Below, piece by piece: positions 7,824 through 16,408 of a stretch of DNA of 64,000 bases. The DNA lies in assembly GCA_965261725.1 (NCBI GenBank), contig CBDHDU010000034.1, positions 124,001 to 188,000 of the forward strand. Reading direction: 5' to 3'. The notes under the pieces are model-generated. The model searched no databases. It saw only the letters and a list, made by a program, of their open reading frames with translations, and had not been told where the DNA came from. The DNA is from CANDOC01 sp965261725 (GTDB taxonomy: Bacteria; Pseudomonadota; Gammaproteobacteria; Pseudomonadales; Endozoicomonadaceae). Numbering within the stretch: position 1 is the first letter of the stretch; every line of letters begins with the position of its first letter. The translations under genes and the position numbers were made by a program.

Positions 7824-9146
7824 TCATCTGTTCAAGTGTTGGCTCACGACATACTCGCTGTAGTAAAGCGGTAGGACAAGGTGTTCTTTTTCCAGAGGTG
7901 AGGAACCTTGAGTTCCCGTTAATTTAATGGTTTTCTTTGGTTGACACTTCGTTACGTAGGACTCTAGCGAACGTGCACGGGTACGCTTGCCACTTTTTAC
8001 TTCTATCGGAATAATATCGCCGTCTTCAGTTGTGGCAATAAATTCAATTTCGGCCCTGGCATCACCCCAGGAAAAAGTCGGACTGAGTCCGTATGCCGCA
8101 AATTCCTGCTGCACAAAGTTCTCTGCAATATATCCTTTATACTCAAAAGCCTGTTGTTTTATTTCTTTATAACTACTCCCGAGCATATGATTGAGCAGCC
8201 CTGTATCCATCAGGAATAATTTCACCTTATTATCTTTGCGGTAAGCAGCCAGCGGACTTCTGGGCATACCATCGACAGGAAAATTTTTAAGAACTAACCG
8301 ACACTTTTCCAGCCACAAAATAGCATTTTCAAAGTCATTGTAACGGGATTTTCTTTCATGTACTCCCTTGAATCTGAACCGTTTAACAGACTCATCCTGA
8401 ACAGAGGACAGCTGTGAAGGAACATTGCGGAAGACGGCTTCAATCAGGCCGGCATCAACTTTGCCAGAGTATTTACCAAAATCACGCAAATAACCTGATA
8501 CTAAATTTCGATGTACCGCACTAACAGCACTAACCCGTTCAATTATGCTGGCAGACTTCATATCAAACCAAGTTTGTACGGCCTCTGGCATCCCTCCTGT
8601 AAAATAGTAATCGGTGAGCTTATCAAACAACTTGGTGTGTGCAGCTGCAGAGTTAATTTGCTCTGCGTAAGCCCTGATGAGAGCAGTTTCACCGGAAGCG
8701 TCCAGAAACTCCCTGAATGTCAGCGGATGCAGATTGTGTTGTTCCACTTTACCCACAGGAAAGGCAGTGAGGAGCCCGATATTTGAGCCGCTTGCAGCAA
8801 CAAACATATGCGGAGCCTGCTCAGCGAAGTACTTGAGAGAGGTTACTGCTCTCGGGCTCTCACCAATTTCATCGAGAATTAACAGATCACTTTCAGCATT
8901 AAAAACTTCTCCTGTGAGTAGCTCCAGATTGGACAGTATATTGTCGGGAGAAAGAGAACCTTCGAAAGCCTGAGTTAGTTCGGGCGATTCGAGAAAGTCG
9001 ATATGTAAAGTATGCTTAAAGGTTTTACCAAGCAGAGTTTGAAGCAAGTAAGTCTTACCTGTTTGGCGTGCTCCATCAATGAGCAGTGGCTTACGTTTGG
9101 GTCTGGATTTCCATTCCAGCAATTTTGGCAGAAGTTTTCTTTGCAC
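7824..9146 (-). CDS. AAA-type ATPase with DUF4143 domain
   Basis: A 440-residue member of the common AAA_14 plus DUF4143 family. The N-terminal P-loop is GARQTGKT (about 25-32), Walker B is LLILDEIGE (about 86-94), and PLTFREFLDASGE follows the ATPase core. The C-terminal half is the DUF4143 domain, which has a restriction-nuclease-like motif (EIEFIATTEDGDIIPIEVKS, E and ExK residues). Such proteins are widespread, often in many copies, and their role is not established; links to host interaction or mobile DNA have been suggested. An unusually precise inverted repeat lies just before its start (9176-9229). Confidence 0.85.
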   Translation of the reverse strand: MQRKLLPKLLEWKSRPKRKPLLIDGARQTGKTYLLQTLLGKTFKHTLHIDFLESPELTQAFEGSLSPDNILSNLELLTGEVFNAESDLLILDEIGESPRAVTSLKYFAEQAPHMFVAASGSNIGLLTAFPVGKVEQHNLHPLTFREFLDASGETALIRAYAEQINSAAAHTKLFDKLTDYYFTGGMPEAVQTWFDMKSASIIERVSAVSAVHRNLVSGYLRDFGKYSGKVDAGLIEAVFRNVPSQLSSVQDESVKRFRFKGVHERKSRYNDFENAILWLEKCRLVLKNFPVDGMPRSPLAAYRKDNKVKLFLMDTGLLNHMLGSSYKEIKQQAFEYKGYIAENFVQQEFAAYGLSPTFSWGDARAEIEFIATTEDGDIIPIEVKSGKRTRARSLESYVTKCQPKKTIKLTGTQGSSPLEKEHLVLPLYYSEYVVSQHLNR

Positions 9147-9175
9147 TCGTTTTCCCCATTCAGATATGAATCCTA

Positions 9176-9229
9176 CACTTTTACGCGCATAAAATAATAA
9201 AAATTTACACTTTTGTGCGCGTAAAAGTG
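9176..9229. promoter_or_regulatory. Operator-like inverted repeat upstream of the DUF4143 ATPase gene
   Basis: A perfect 14-bp inverted repeat (CACTTTTACGCGCA at 9176-9189; its complement at 9216-9229) brackets an A/T-rich 26-bp spacer. A third half-site (CACTTTTGTGCGCG) starts at 9208. The block is 30-83 bp before the ATG at 9146, where a promoter and operator would be expected. A dyad of this length suggests binding of a dimeric regulator. Confidence 0.55.
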
Positions 9230-9298
9230 ATGACTTATATTGTAGTAATAAACTGAATTCTTATGTATGTAAATGGGGAGGGAGGATTGAGGTATGTT

Positions 9299-9356
9299 GC
9301 TACCAGCTACCAGCTACCAGCTACCAGCTACCAGCTACCAGCTACCAGCTACCAGC
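9299..9356. repeat. Heptamer tandem array (CTACCAG)n
   Basis: About eight perfect copies of the 7-bp unit CTACCAG lie between the ATPase gene and the pagL-like gene. A degenerate stretch of the same type continues from 9365 to the pagL stop, whose last codons (CGC TGG TAG) themselves match the unit. Confidence 0.9.
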
Positions 9357-9402
9357 GATATATCATGCTGGCGGCTGACAGCTAATAACTGGCAGCTTCT
9401 AA

Positions 9403-10011
9403 CTACCAGCGCCAACCAAACGTAACAGCATGAAAATCAATTGACTCATTCTCGCTATGTAATCCGGCATTAGAATAATGCAACCAGCCATAGCGTACTT
9501 CATATTGTTGCCAGTCTCCGAAGCTGACACCTGCCATTATTCGGGCTTCAAACTGAAAATGTCCGCCCATATCAATGGGTGATTTCTTTTTCTTTTCCAG
9601 TTTTTCTTCTGATATGTAGGCTGCACCAACGCCAAAATCGAGAAATGGCATAGCATTGCCCCAAAGCGGATCACGGGGTGACAGGCGGAAAACAGGAGAG
9701 AAACTAAATGCAGTTGCTTTGTCTTTACCGGTCGGGCTTGGGTTATCTTTAGCTGAAAGGTTACTACGCCAGGCGTTCGCAGAAAGCTCATAATAACCGC
9801 CCAATTGTATGCTGTTGGTTTCCATAAGGTTGTCTGCCCAGTCCCAGGTCAGGGCCAGACGATAGTTATCATAATCGGCTTTACGCCCGCTTTTGACTTC
9901 AAGATATTGTCCGTAAGAAACAGCAACGCCACTGGGCGTTAAATCAAGTGCGTAGGCAGGAGTCGTCGCAATTGTTGCTAACAGGCCAGTAATGAAAAGT
10001 CCCTTTTTCAT
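9403..10011 (-). CDS. Lipid A 3-O-deacylase, PagL-like outer-membrane protein
   Basis: From the ATG at 10011 (good AAGGA site before it) the protein has 202 residues. A signal peptide (MKKGLFITGLLATIATTPAYA) is followed by a small beta-barrel and a C-terminal aromatic residue (FGWRW), the outer-membrane insertion signal. The motif GWLHYSNAGLHSENE carries the His-Ser pair and following Glu of PagL enzymes, which remove the 3-linked acyl chain of lipid A. In this family that lowers recognition by host TLR4. The insert KLEKKKKSPIDMGGH is unusual. It is the last gene before kpsS in the capsule region. An upstream ATG at 10035 is possible but would spoil the signal peptide. Confidence 0.8.
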   Translation of the reverse strand: MKKGLFITGLLATIATTPAYALDLTPSGVAVSYGQYLEVKSGRKADYDNYRLALTWDWADNLMETNSIQLGGYYELSANAWRSNLSAKDNPSPTGKDKATAFSFSPVFRLSPRDPLWGNAMPFLDFGVGAAYISEEKLEKKKKSPIDMGGHFQFEARIMAGVSFGDWQQYEVRYGWLHYSNAGLHSENESIDFHAVTFGWRW

Positions 10012-10123
10012 AATTCCATCCTTAATAAGTGCCATCCTGGCGGGAAAAGGAATTACTGCTGTTTACAACATAACGTTAATTTTGGGGGCAGGGCAACAGG
10101 CTTATATGATCCGGAAGGCAGCT

Positions 10124-11365
10124 TTATGCTGCCTGAGGAATATCTGAGCTTTCAGAGTCTGTTGTCTGTTTTCTGGCGGCTTCAAAAAAGCGAAGGGTGT
10201 TTTGGCAGGTCAGTTCAAGGTGCTTAAAAAAGCTGCCATTGATCTGGGTTTTCCGGAAGAGATATGAATGGAGATGTTTAAACAAATCCTGATCGACAGG
10301 CGAAGGAGCCTGCCAAAAAGAATCAAGACTACCCTGATGAGTTAAGCCTTCAATATCATACATGGCTCGTCCCATCAGTTTTGTGGGAAGGTGGTGGAGC
10401 AGGGCAGACATGCCTACGGTACTGTTAACCGTTACGACACCGGTAATATGGTGATACAGCGTCGGGAGCGGCACATCGTGACAATAAAATACCCTATCCT
10501 CAATGCCAGCACTTGCCGCAGCTTTAGCAATGGCTTTGCCATAGTGTGTATAACCCCGGTCCATCGGATGATGCTTAAAGCATAATGCTTGCGACGGGCA
10601 GGCATGATCCCGAAAGGACTCAACTACTTCTGTTATAAAGGCTTCAACAGAGTCGTAATCTGAATGGTAGAGCATCTGCGAATCATCATGCACCTGAAGC
10701 GGAACCAGAATACATTTGCCGCTGAAGCGGGTCGTCAGTAATCGCTGAATATTGGCATCATGCAGCTTAACAAGCTGTTTACGAACAGCCCCCCGAATCC
10801 AGCAATAGCCTTCTCTAACCGGACTAAAAGCACGATGATGCTGATAATGTTCAAACTGATTGCGGGCAAACCTGCCCGCCCAGTAATAGGCCGCCGCAGC
10901 AATTACCCGCTGACGCATATTCGAACCAATAATACAGGGCGACTGCGCTTTACATTTAGGGAAAGCGCGCAGCGTTTGTGGTGTCAGGTCGAGCTGACTT
11001 AAGGCATTCACACCATGTTGCTCAAGGGTGATGGTATTTGGACGCAGGTAGCCCTCCTCAAATACCCAGAACTCCACGCCCAGCTCATCACAGACTGATT
11101 TGGCGGTGCGATGATAGTAGCGGCAGTCCCCCATAATAAACACGGCACTGATTTTCTGTTTTTGAAGATACTCACGCAGAAATGATGACCACTGTTCAGG
11201 CGTATTGCCGTAATCGACAACATAGTCGGCGCCGGAATAGAAGTGATCCCCCCCGTTAAAGTTTATTTTATGGGTAGTGTAGCCTGCCTCAGAAAAGGTT
11301 TTAGCCAGTGCTTTGAAAAAAGGGCCAAGCGGGCCTTGTAAAAAAAGTACAGAAGAATTCGACAC
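10124..11365 (-). CDS. kpsS: Capsule polysaccharide linker Kdo transferase KpsS
   Basis: A 413-residue cytoplasmic/peripheral membrane protein of the KpsS family, which adds the first beta-Kdo to lyso-phosphatidylglycerol to begin the poly-Kdo linker of group 2 capsules. Family features seen: FLQGPLGPFFKALAKTF at the start, INFNGGDHFY, FWVFEEGYLRPNTIT at about 120-135, VPLQVHDDSQMLYHSDY, CFKHHPMDRG, and GVVTVNSTVGMSALLH. Length matches. kpsC lies 150 bp upstream on the same strand, as in other group 2 loci, so co-transcription is likely. Confidence 0.93.
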   Translation of the reverse strand: MSNSSVLFLQGPLGPFFKALAKTFSEAGYTTHKINFNGGDHFYSGADYVVDYGNTPEQWSSFLREYLQKQKISAVFIMGDCRYYHRTAKSVCDELGVEFWVFEEGYLRPNTITLEQHGVNALSQLDLTPQTLRAFPKCKAQSPCIIGSNMRQRVIAAAAYYWAGRFARNQFEHYQHHRAFSPVREGYCWIRGAVRKQLVKLHDANIQRLLTTRFSGKCILVPLQVHDDSQMLYHSDYDSVEAFITEVVESFRDHACPSQALCFKHHPMDRGYTHYGKAIAKAAASAGIEDRVFYCHDVPLPTLYHHITGVVTVNSTVGMSALLHHLPTKLMGRAMYDIEGLTHQGSLDSFWQAPSPVDQDLFKHLHSYLFRKTQINGSFFKHLELTCQNTLRFFEAARKQTTDSESSDIPQAA

Positions 11366-11514
11366 GTCTCATACTACAAAAGCAATGCTGCTGGCAGCGG
11401 GAACTTAACCGAGGTTAAACCTTATCATTATCAATTAAGTGCGATAGTGCTATAGAGCAATATGCCTGCCAATTGTTATTTGCTCGGTTTTTTCTGCCAG
11501 TAGTCAGCAGTTAA

Positions 11515-13812
11515 CTATCTGAACTGCTGTTCGCGCAATGCTTCCAATAAGTATGTCGCCTTTCGTTTTGTACGAAACAACCATCCGGTTAAACGATTCT
11601 GTGTGGAGTGTGTGACTTTAGGCTCTGCAGCAATAGCACGGATCATTCTTTCCGGTGTAGTAAAGCGGCGGGTTTTCCAGTTGATATAGCGAGGATAATA
11701 ACAATGAGCAAACCAGACCATTTCATCCAGTGTTCTCTTAGCCTGACGGCGTTCACACGACATATGATCGACAGTTAATCCCCAGCCTGCATAAAACGGC
11801 ATACCCCAGCAATGCACAGGTTTACCCTGAGTCAATGCTTCAAAACCGGCGAGGGAAGTCATCAGATGAACTTCTTCACATTGGGAAATACAGTCGAAAA
11901 TATCACCATCACAAGCAATCTTATCTGCCCATCGCAAAGCTGTATCTTCAGCAATATAACCGGGACGGCCTGCAATGATTACATCCGGGTGAGGCTTATA
12001 AACAATATAAGCCTCAGGGTTCGCTTGCCTTACCTGTTGCAGCAGAGAAAGATTCGAAGTGACTTCCGGGCTTCCCCATTGCAAGGATGCATCACTATCC
12101 ACCTGACCTGTAATCAGAATCTTTAACTGCTCAGGACGAGCCTTATTAAATATCGGCTGCGACGTACCACTTAAATTATATTTACTAATTCGCTGACTGA
12201 CTAAAAGCTTCCGCAGCGCCTGTCCCCGTTGTATCTGATCCTGAGACAGGCTCAGCGTATTAACGGCAACTTCCAGATCAGAAGAACGGGTACAGTCAAA
12301 ATAGATACCCTGCTTATCAATAATCATTGATCCGGGACGCCGTAACTCCGCACCCAGCCCGACACTGCGAATAAAGGCATCTTCAGCACGCCAGACTCTG
12401 GCTTCCGGCTTCCGGCTGTCAGCTTCCGGTATTTGGCTATCAGCTTCTAGCTTCTGGCTGCCGGCTGCTGATAGCTGGCAGCTGGCAGCTAAAGCTGATT
12501 TAGCTCCCCATAAAAGAATACCGTCGCCGGATTTTGCAAGGGAAGCAGCTTTATCCAGATGTTTGACGAAGGTGACTTGGTTGGCGCTGCCGGAAATGAA
12601 ATTCCGCATAAACGCTCGCTTCCACAAGCTAAAGCCAACAGCATAAAGCGTTTCAACTTGCGGGGTTTGATACTGACGTTGCAGAGCAATCAGCTCAATA
12701 ACATCTTCCAATTCACAGCGTTCACCGGTTTCCGGATCAATATAACGGGTATATTGCAGACAGGCGGCAGCAAACAGACTTTCAATCGTATGTGTTTGTG
12801 TGCGACGTGAACAGGCAACACGGTCATCGGTTAACCCCCACCCACTATAAAAAGGCAGCCCGAAGCAAACGACTTCCTTCCCATACCATAAAGCCTCAAA
12901 GCCAAGCTGGGATGTGACGACATACACTTTATCGAAGTGGGGGAAGAGGGATTGGGCATTTACTTTTTCGGAAAGAATACGAACTCGGCTTCCAGCTTTT
13001 GGCTGCCAGCTTCCGGTAGCACTGCTGGTAGCTGGCAGCTCACCACTGGTAGCTAAAAATTCATCAAAATAACCTTTCTTCTTACCGAGTACGACATCCG
13101 GATGCACTTTGACCCAAATTTCAGCATCCGGATTTTCTGACAAAGCTGCTTCAAGCATCGCCTTAAAACTTGAGTCATCAGCCATGCCGAACTTTACAGA
13201 ACAGTCGCCGTAAGTTTGATCAACGACGAGGACTCGGTTTTGGCTTCCAGCGCCCGGCTGCCAGCTTCCAGTAGTACACTCTGAAACTCCACCGTTTTCA
13301 TGCTGGCCGCTGGTAGCTAGCCGCTGGAAGCCCCCATCATACTGGCCGCTGGAAGCTAGCCGCTGGAAGCTAGTCACCGGTTCATGGTTATACTTGGAAA
13401 TCTGATGCTGACGAATAGTCTTCAGTAAAGCGGCAGTGCGTGCCGTCAGTTCCGGCGAAATCGCATCTGTTTTATTCAGCAGGTTTTCAATATCAGAAGG
13501 TTGGGTGCCGTCGTAATAAATTCCGGTTTTATCCACAATCAGAGCAAAACGTTTGTCGCCTAATGCGGGATGCCCCAAGTAACTGATAAAACCGTCTTCC
13601 AGGCTCCAGTAAGGCAAATCATGCTGTTCAGCTAGATTCCGGGCTTTCAGCGTATTGGCTTTTTGACCCCAGCCAACCAGAATATCGTCTGGCTTGAATG
13701 AGGTTGTTAGCCGTTGTTGTATAACATTGAGGTGATATACGCCGGAACCTAACAAGCTGCTTACTTCAGCAGCACCGGAAATACCTTTGGATAAAGTCAG
13801 AAATCGTGACAA
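11515..13812 (-). CDS. kpsC: Capsule linker poly-Kdo transferase KpsC with repeat-encoded inserts
   Basis: KpsC extends the Kdo linker with two transferase modules. Module 1 shows WSLEDGFISYLGH, VLVVDQTYGDCSVKFG, KVHPDVVLGKKKG and FGLPFYSGWGLTDD. Module 2 shows AEDAFIRSVGLGAELRRPG, ILITGQVDSDASLQWG, KPHPDVI and WGMPFYAGWGLTVD. The protein has 765 residues, about 90 more than the usual 675. The surplus is three low-complexity inserts at about residues 147-188, 253-276 and 442-470 (for example SQKLEADSQIPEADSRKPEA). These are encoded by degenerate AGCTNNN heptamer arrays like those between genes. They fall next to, not inside, the motif blocks, so activity may be kept. Confidence 0.92.
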   Translation of the reverse strand: MSRFLTLSKGISGAAEVSSLLGSGVYHLNVIQQRLTTSFKPDDILVGWGQKANTLKARNLAEQHDLPYWSLEDGFISYLGHPALGDKRFALIVDKTGIYYDGTQPSDIENLLNKTDAISPELTARTAALLKTIRQHQISKYNHEPVTSFQRLASSGQYDGGFQRLATSGQHENGGVSECTTGSWQPGAGSQNRVLVVDQTYGDCSVKFGMADDSSFKAMLEAALSENPDAEIWVKVHPDVVLGKKKGYFDEFLATSGELPATSSATGSWQPKAGSRVRILSEKVNAQSLFPHFDKVYVVTSQLGFEALWYGKEVVCFGLPFYSGWGLTDDRVACSRRTQTHTIESLFAAACLQYTRYIDPETGERCELEDVIELIALQRQYQTPQVETLYAVGFSLWKRAFMRNFISGSANQVTFVKHLDKAASLAKSGDGILLWGAKSALAASCQLSAAGSQKLEADSQIPEADSRKPEARVWRAEDAFIRSVGLGAELRRPGSMIIDKQGIYFDCTRSSDLEVAVNTLSLSQDQIQRGQALRKLLVSQRISKYNLSGTSQPIFNKARPEQLKILITGQVDSDASLQWGSPEVTSNLSLLQQVRQANPEAYIVYKPHPDVIIAGRPGYIAEDTALRWADKIACDGDIFDCISQCEEVHLMTSLAGFEALTQGKPVHCWGMPFYAGWGLTVDHMSCERRQAKRTLDEMVWFAHCYYPRYINWKTRRFTTPERMIRAIAAEPKVTHSTQNRLTGWLFRTKRKATYLLEALREQQFR
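12400..12492. repeat. Degenerate heptamer array inside kpsC, block 3
   Basis: About 13 degenerate 7-bp units (CTTCCGG, CTTCTAG, CTGATAG, CTGGCAG types) lie within the coding frame. They encode the Ala/Ser/Glu/Lys-rich insert before module 2. Confidence 0.75.
12990..13060. repeat. Degenerate heptamer array inside kpsC, block 2
   Basis: Units such as CTTCCAG, CTGCCAG, CTGGTAG and CTGGCAG repeat in frame within module 1. They encode the LATSGELPATSSATGSWQ-type insert. Confidence 0.7.
13240..13378. repeat. Degenerate heptamer array inside kpsC, block 1
   Basis: The longest of the three blocks. It contains two direct copies of a larger unit built from CTGGCCGCTGGAAGCTAGC-type sequence, and encodes two RLATSGQ-like peptides between the helix after SKYN and the strand VLVVDQ. 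Confidence 0.75.
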
Positions 13813-13915
13813 GGGAAACTACTTGAATCTACAAAAATAAGAAAATGAGACAGTAAAAAATGTCAGTAAATCGCATAGTGTACTGAAATGACTACATGCA
13901 GGGTAGGATATATTC

Positions 13916-14296
13916 TCATCGTGCACTAACAGCCAGAGACAGATGTTCAATAATCTTTTGGTCGCGGGTAATCAGGCTGCATTGCCTGAATAACGAATCG
14001 GCAGCAATCAACCGGTCAAACACATCTCTTGTCCAGTCGATTGTAATGGCACTCTGAACCAGACTACTCATCGCAGTATTGGAGCAGGTCAGCCCGATTT
14101 CACTATACAAATCAGCAGTAATCTGTTCAGGCGTGTAAGCGATCCGCTTGATCTCATACAAATACTGCAATTCAAGCCGCGCCATCTCAGGTAAAACAAT
14201 ATCTTCCGATTCCAGCTGTTCACACGCTGATTCAGAAATTCTACCCAGTTCATTAGCGTGAAGAAAAACCGCAATATGCGTATCAATCAAAACCAT
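13916..14296 (-). CDS. PIN-domain toxin of a type II toxin-antitoxin pair (VapC-like)
   Basis: From the ATG at 14296 the protein is MVLIDTHIAVFLHANELG and has 126 residues. The acidic PIN residues are visible: D5, E in LPEMARLELQYL, and D in the C-terminal FDRLIAADSLFRQ, with ITRD at the end. PIN toxins are ribonucleases. The antitoxin gene overlaps its start by 14 bases, the usual order for this module. An upstream in-frame ATG at 14338 would add 14 residues inside the antitoxin gene and is less likely. Confidence 0.85.
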   Translation of the reverse strand: MVLIDTHIAVFLHANELGRISESACEQLESEDIVLPEMARLELQYLYEIKRIAYTPEQITADLYSEIGLTCSNTAMSSLVQSAITIDWTRDVFDRLIAADSLFRQCSLITRDQKIIEHLSLAVSAR

Positions 14297-14558
14297 TATC
14301 AGGCTCCCAGTCCTGAAGGTTGCCGGTTTCAATATCATCTAATGAACCCGTGATAGTCTGGCGTGATTTAAGATTACCCAGCTTGCTTTGTGCCGGAGAC
14401 ACAACCGCCAGTTTAAGCAAACACCCCTGCCGCTTTACCGTAAGCGGTTTGCCGGAAGCAATTACTTCATCCACGAGTTGATAGATATTTTTCCTCAGCT
14501 CAGTCAGAGAGAGTTCTTCTCCGTGGTGACCACCCGAAGGTTCTGAACTGGTGCCCAT
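14283..14558 (-). CDS. Phd/YefM-type antitoxin
   Basis: From the ATG at 14558 the protein has 91 residues. LSLTELRKNIYQLVDEVIAS is the typical N-terminal dimerisation and DNA-binding region of Phd-like antitoxins, followed by GKPLTVKRQGCLLKLAVV. The acidic C-terminal tail (SLDDIETGNLQDWEPDNG) would bind the PIN toxin encoded next, whose gene it overlaps. Autoregulation of the pair is normal for the family. Confidence 0.75.
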   Translation of the reverse strand: MGTSSEPSGGHHGEELSLTELRKNIYQLVDEVIASGKPLTVKRQGCLLKLAVVSPAQSKLGNLKSRQTITGSLDDIETGNLQDWEPDNGFD

Positions 14559-14680
14559 AGCAGCCTCAAAGAGTGATGTGTACGTATTTAAATGTAGAGC
14601 GTACGCTCTGTATTCGCAACCAAAAGTCCAGTTCACTACTCAAAGCGTACATTTTGGAACCAGTAAACCCGAGTAAGGAG

Positions 14681-14998
14681 CTACGTTGCACACCACAATA
14701 CTTCATAGCACTGTTTGATATTTTCCTGAAATGACTCAGGAATACAGTGCCATGCCATAACCTGAACAATAATGGGTATATTGGAATCCCGTAGCGACTC
14801 AATAAAGGTTGCAAGCTGGTGTAAATCTTCAGATTTATCTTGTGCAGGAGGGAAATGTACCACCAGGTCAAGGTCGCTGGTATCATGATTAGTGCCTTTA
14901 ACGCGGCTGCCATAAGCCCAGATTGCAGTGCCTTTGGAGAATACTTTGGCTGCCAGCTCACAAATGGCGAGGTAATCTTTCTCCCGTAAATCAATCAT
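14681..14998 (-). CDS. MNT-type minimal nucleotidyltransferase antitoxin
   Basis: A 105-residue nucleotidyltransferase with the motif WAYGSRVKGTNHDTSDLDLVV (GS-x10-DxD). In MNT/HEPN (MntA/HepT-type) modules this protein neutralises the HEPN RNase, in known cases by transferring AMP to it. The upstream HEPN gene overlaps its start by 8 bases. This is the first of several MNT/HEPN modules in the window. Confidence 0.88.
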   Translation of the reverse strand: MIDLREKDYLAICELAAKVFSKGTAIWAYGSRVKGTNHDTSDLDLVVHFPPAQDKSEDLHQLATFIESLRDSNIPIIVQVMAWHCIPESFQENIKQCYEVLWCAT

Positions 14999-15425
14999 TG
15001 CTTATCCGCTTAACATGCTGATTGATGGCTTGCTCTAATGACTTCGCATCAGAAATGAAGTTTGGCAATAATTGCAGCGTGTGCTCGGCAAATTTCTTAC
15101 CATAATCATGTGCTGTGTTGTTGCGGTTATCCCTGTAGCTTAACCAGTGCTCTGTCTGCTCCAGCGTAATCATGTCATGCTGTGCGGCCTGACGAAATAC
15201 CTCCTTGAACACCAGCCGGTCAATAGCCTTCGGGCTATGTACAAAATCTTTAAGACACTTTCTTAACAGTTTGCCCGCTTGTTCCAGAATAATCTCGAAT
15301 TCTTTTACACAGGCAGAGCGATACATCTCATACTCAATACTGTCATCGTCACATTGCAATAACATGCTATAGGCTTTTTCAAGCGTCTGGATGCAGCGAC
15401 TGAAAAAGGTGGTATCTATGGACAT
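14991..15425 (-). CDS. HEPN toxin / HI0074-family nucleotidyltransferase substrate-binding protein
   Basis: A 144-residue all-helical protein with the HEPN RNase signature R-x4-6-H in SYRDNRNNTAHDYG at about residue 100. The N-terminus contains the four-helix pattern of HI0074-type proteins. It is paired with the MNT gene just downstream (8-base overlap), which supports a toxin role. Confidence 0.87.
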   Translation of the reverse strand: MSIDTTFFSRCIQTLEKAYSMLLQCDDDSIEYEMYRSACVKEFEIILEQAGKLLRKCLKDFVHSPKAIDRLVFKEVFRQAAQHDMITLEQTEHWLSYRDNRNNTAHDYGKKFAEHTLQLLPNFISDAKSLEQAINQHVKRISND

Positions 15426-15503
15426 TCCTGAAAACCCCCGGTGTTCAAGCTGTTTTCATTGCTGTTTTGGCACAGACTTCAGTTAATTACAACAAGCAGG
15501 CAG

Positions 15504-16226
15504 CTAGCTGATTATTTCAAAGTAACGCCTGAATGCCTCTTCCTGAACAGCTACGGTTAGAGAGATAAAATCTCTATAGTCTTGCTTTGTCTGTGCTTTA
15601 TCCAGCGCCTCATAATAGGCTAACCGGTTTTCAGCTTTGATGATTACCGGCAAATAGCCACTCGTCATCAAGTCAAAGTTCATCAGTAACCGCGCCGTTC
15701 TGCCGTTCCCGTCTACAAAAGGATGAATACCCACAAAATCTGCATGTAACCGCGCTGCCCGTTCAACCGGATGATAATCCTGCTGTTGATACCATGAAAC
15801 CAGATCGGACATTAGCTGTTGTAAGTGTAAATGGTCAGGAGGTGTATGCTCAGCACCGGCAATGATCACATTTTCCTGCCGGTAACGACCGGCCTGATCG
15901 TTGTTGATGTTTTTAAGCACTAACTGATGGACAGACTTAATCAAACGCTCACTGAATGGTTCCTGCCTCGCGACAACAGTTTCAACCCATTCAATTGCTT
16001 CTTTATGGTTGATTGCCTCAAAATGCTCCCGCATGGATTTGCCACCGACAGTAATACCCTCAAGCACAACCTTGGTTTCCTTGAGTGTCAGTGTATTCCC
16101 TTCAATCGCATTGGAGTGATAAGTCCACTCCAGCACCAGTGCTTCATGCAGTGACTGAACGCTGTGTGCCGGTAACGGTCGCAAAGCGTCCAGGCGGGCT
16201 TTCAACGTATCAATGGTTTCAAACAT
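15504..16226 (-). CDS. Fic-family protein (AMP transferase-type, self-inhibited class)
   Basis: A 240-residue Fic protein. The catalytic loop is HPFVDGNGRTARLLMN at about residues 165-180, a full HPFx(D/E)GNGRxxR motif. The inhibitory helix motif S-x3-E-G-N lies upstream of it at residues 38-44 (SNAIEGN), so it is a class II Fic enzyme controlled by its own N-terminus. Such proteins transfer AMP or another phosphate-containing group to target proteins, or remove it. It stands between two MNT/HEPN modules. Confidence 0.9.
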   Translation of the reverse strand: MFETIDTLKARLDALRPLPAHSVQSLHEALVLEWTYHSNAIEGNTLTLKETKVVLEGITVGGKSMREHFEAINHKEAIEWVETVVARQEPFSERLIKSVHQLVLKNINNDQAGRYRQENVIIAGAEHTPPDHLHLQQLMSDLVSWYQQQDYHPVERAARLHADFVGIHPFVDGNGRTARLLMNFDLMTSGYLPVIIKAENRLAYYEALDKAQTKQDYRDFISLTVAVQEEAFRRYFEIIS

Positions 16227-16270
16227 GGTTTGAACTTGCCTGAGAGGTACGAATTACCTGATATTATATG

Positions 16271-16408
16271 TTAGAGCGATTTTATCACCGCGCCGGCAAA
16301 AACTTCAGTTTCCACAACATGCTTTTCTACAGCAGTCTGCACAACATCAGGGTTAAGCTTTTGATATTCATGCGCAGCAATGTTACGGAAGCCAATCATT
16401 TTCATCAT
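16271..16408 (-). pseudogene. Truncated HepT-like (DUF86) HEPN toxin remnant
   Basis: After the MNT gene, overlapping its stop as ATGA, a 45-codon frame reads MMKMIGFRNIAAHEYQKLNP and ends in FAGAVIKSL. This is the C-terminal third of DUF86/HepT proteins, including the RN-x3-H catalytic motif. The N-terminal two thirds are missing, so the toxin is probably lost or inactive while its antitoxin gene remains. Confidence 0.75.
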
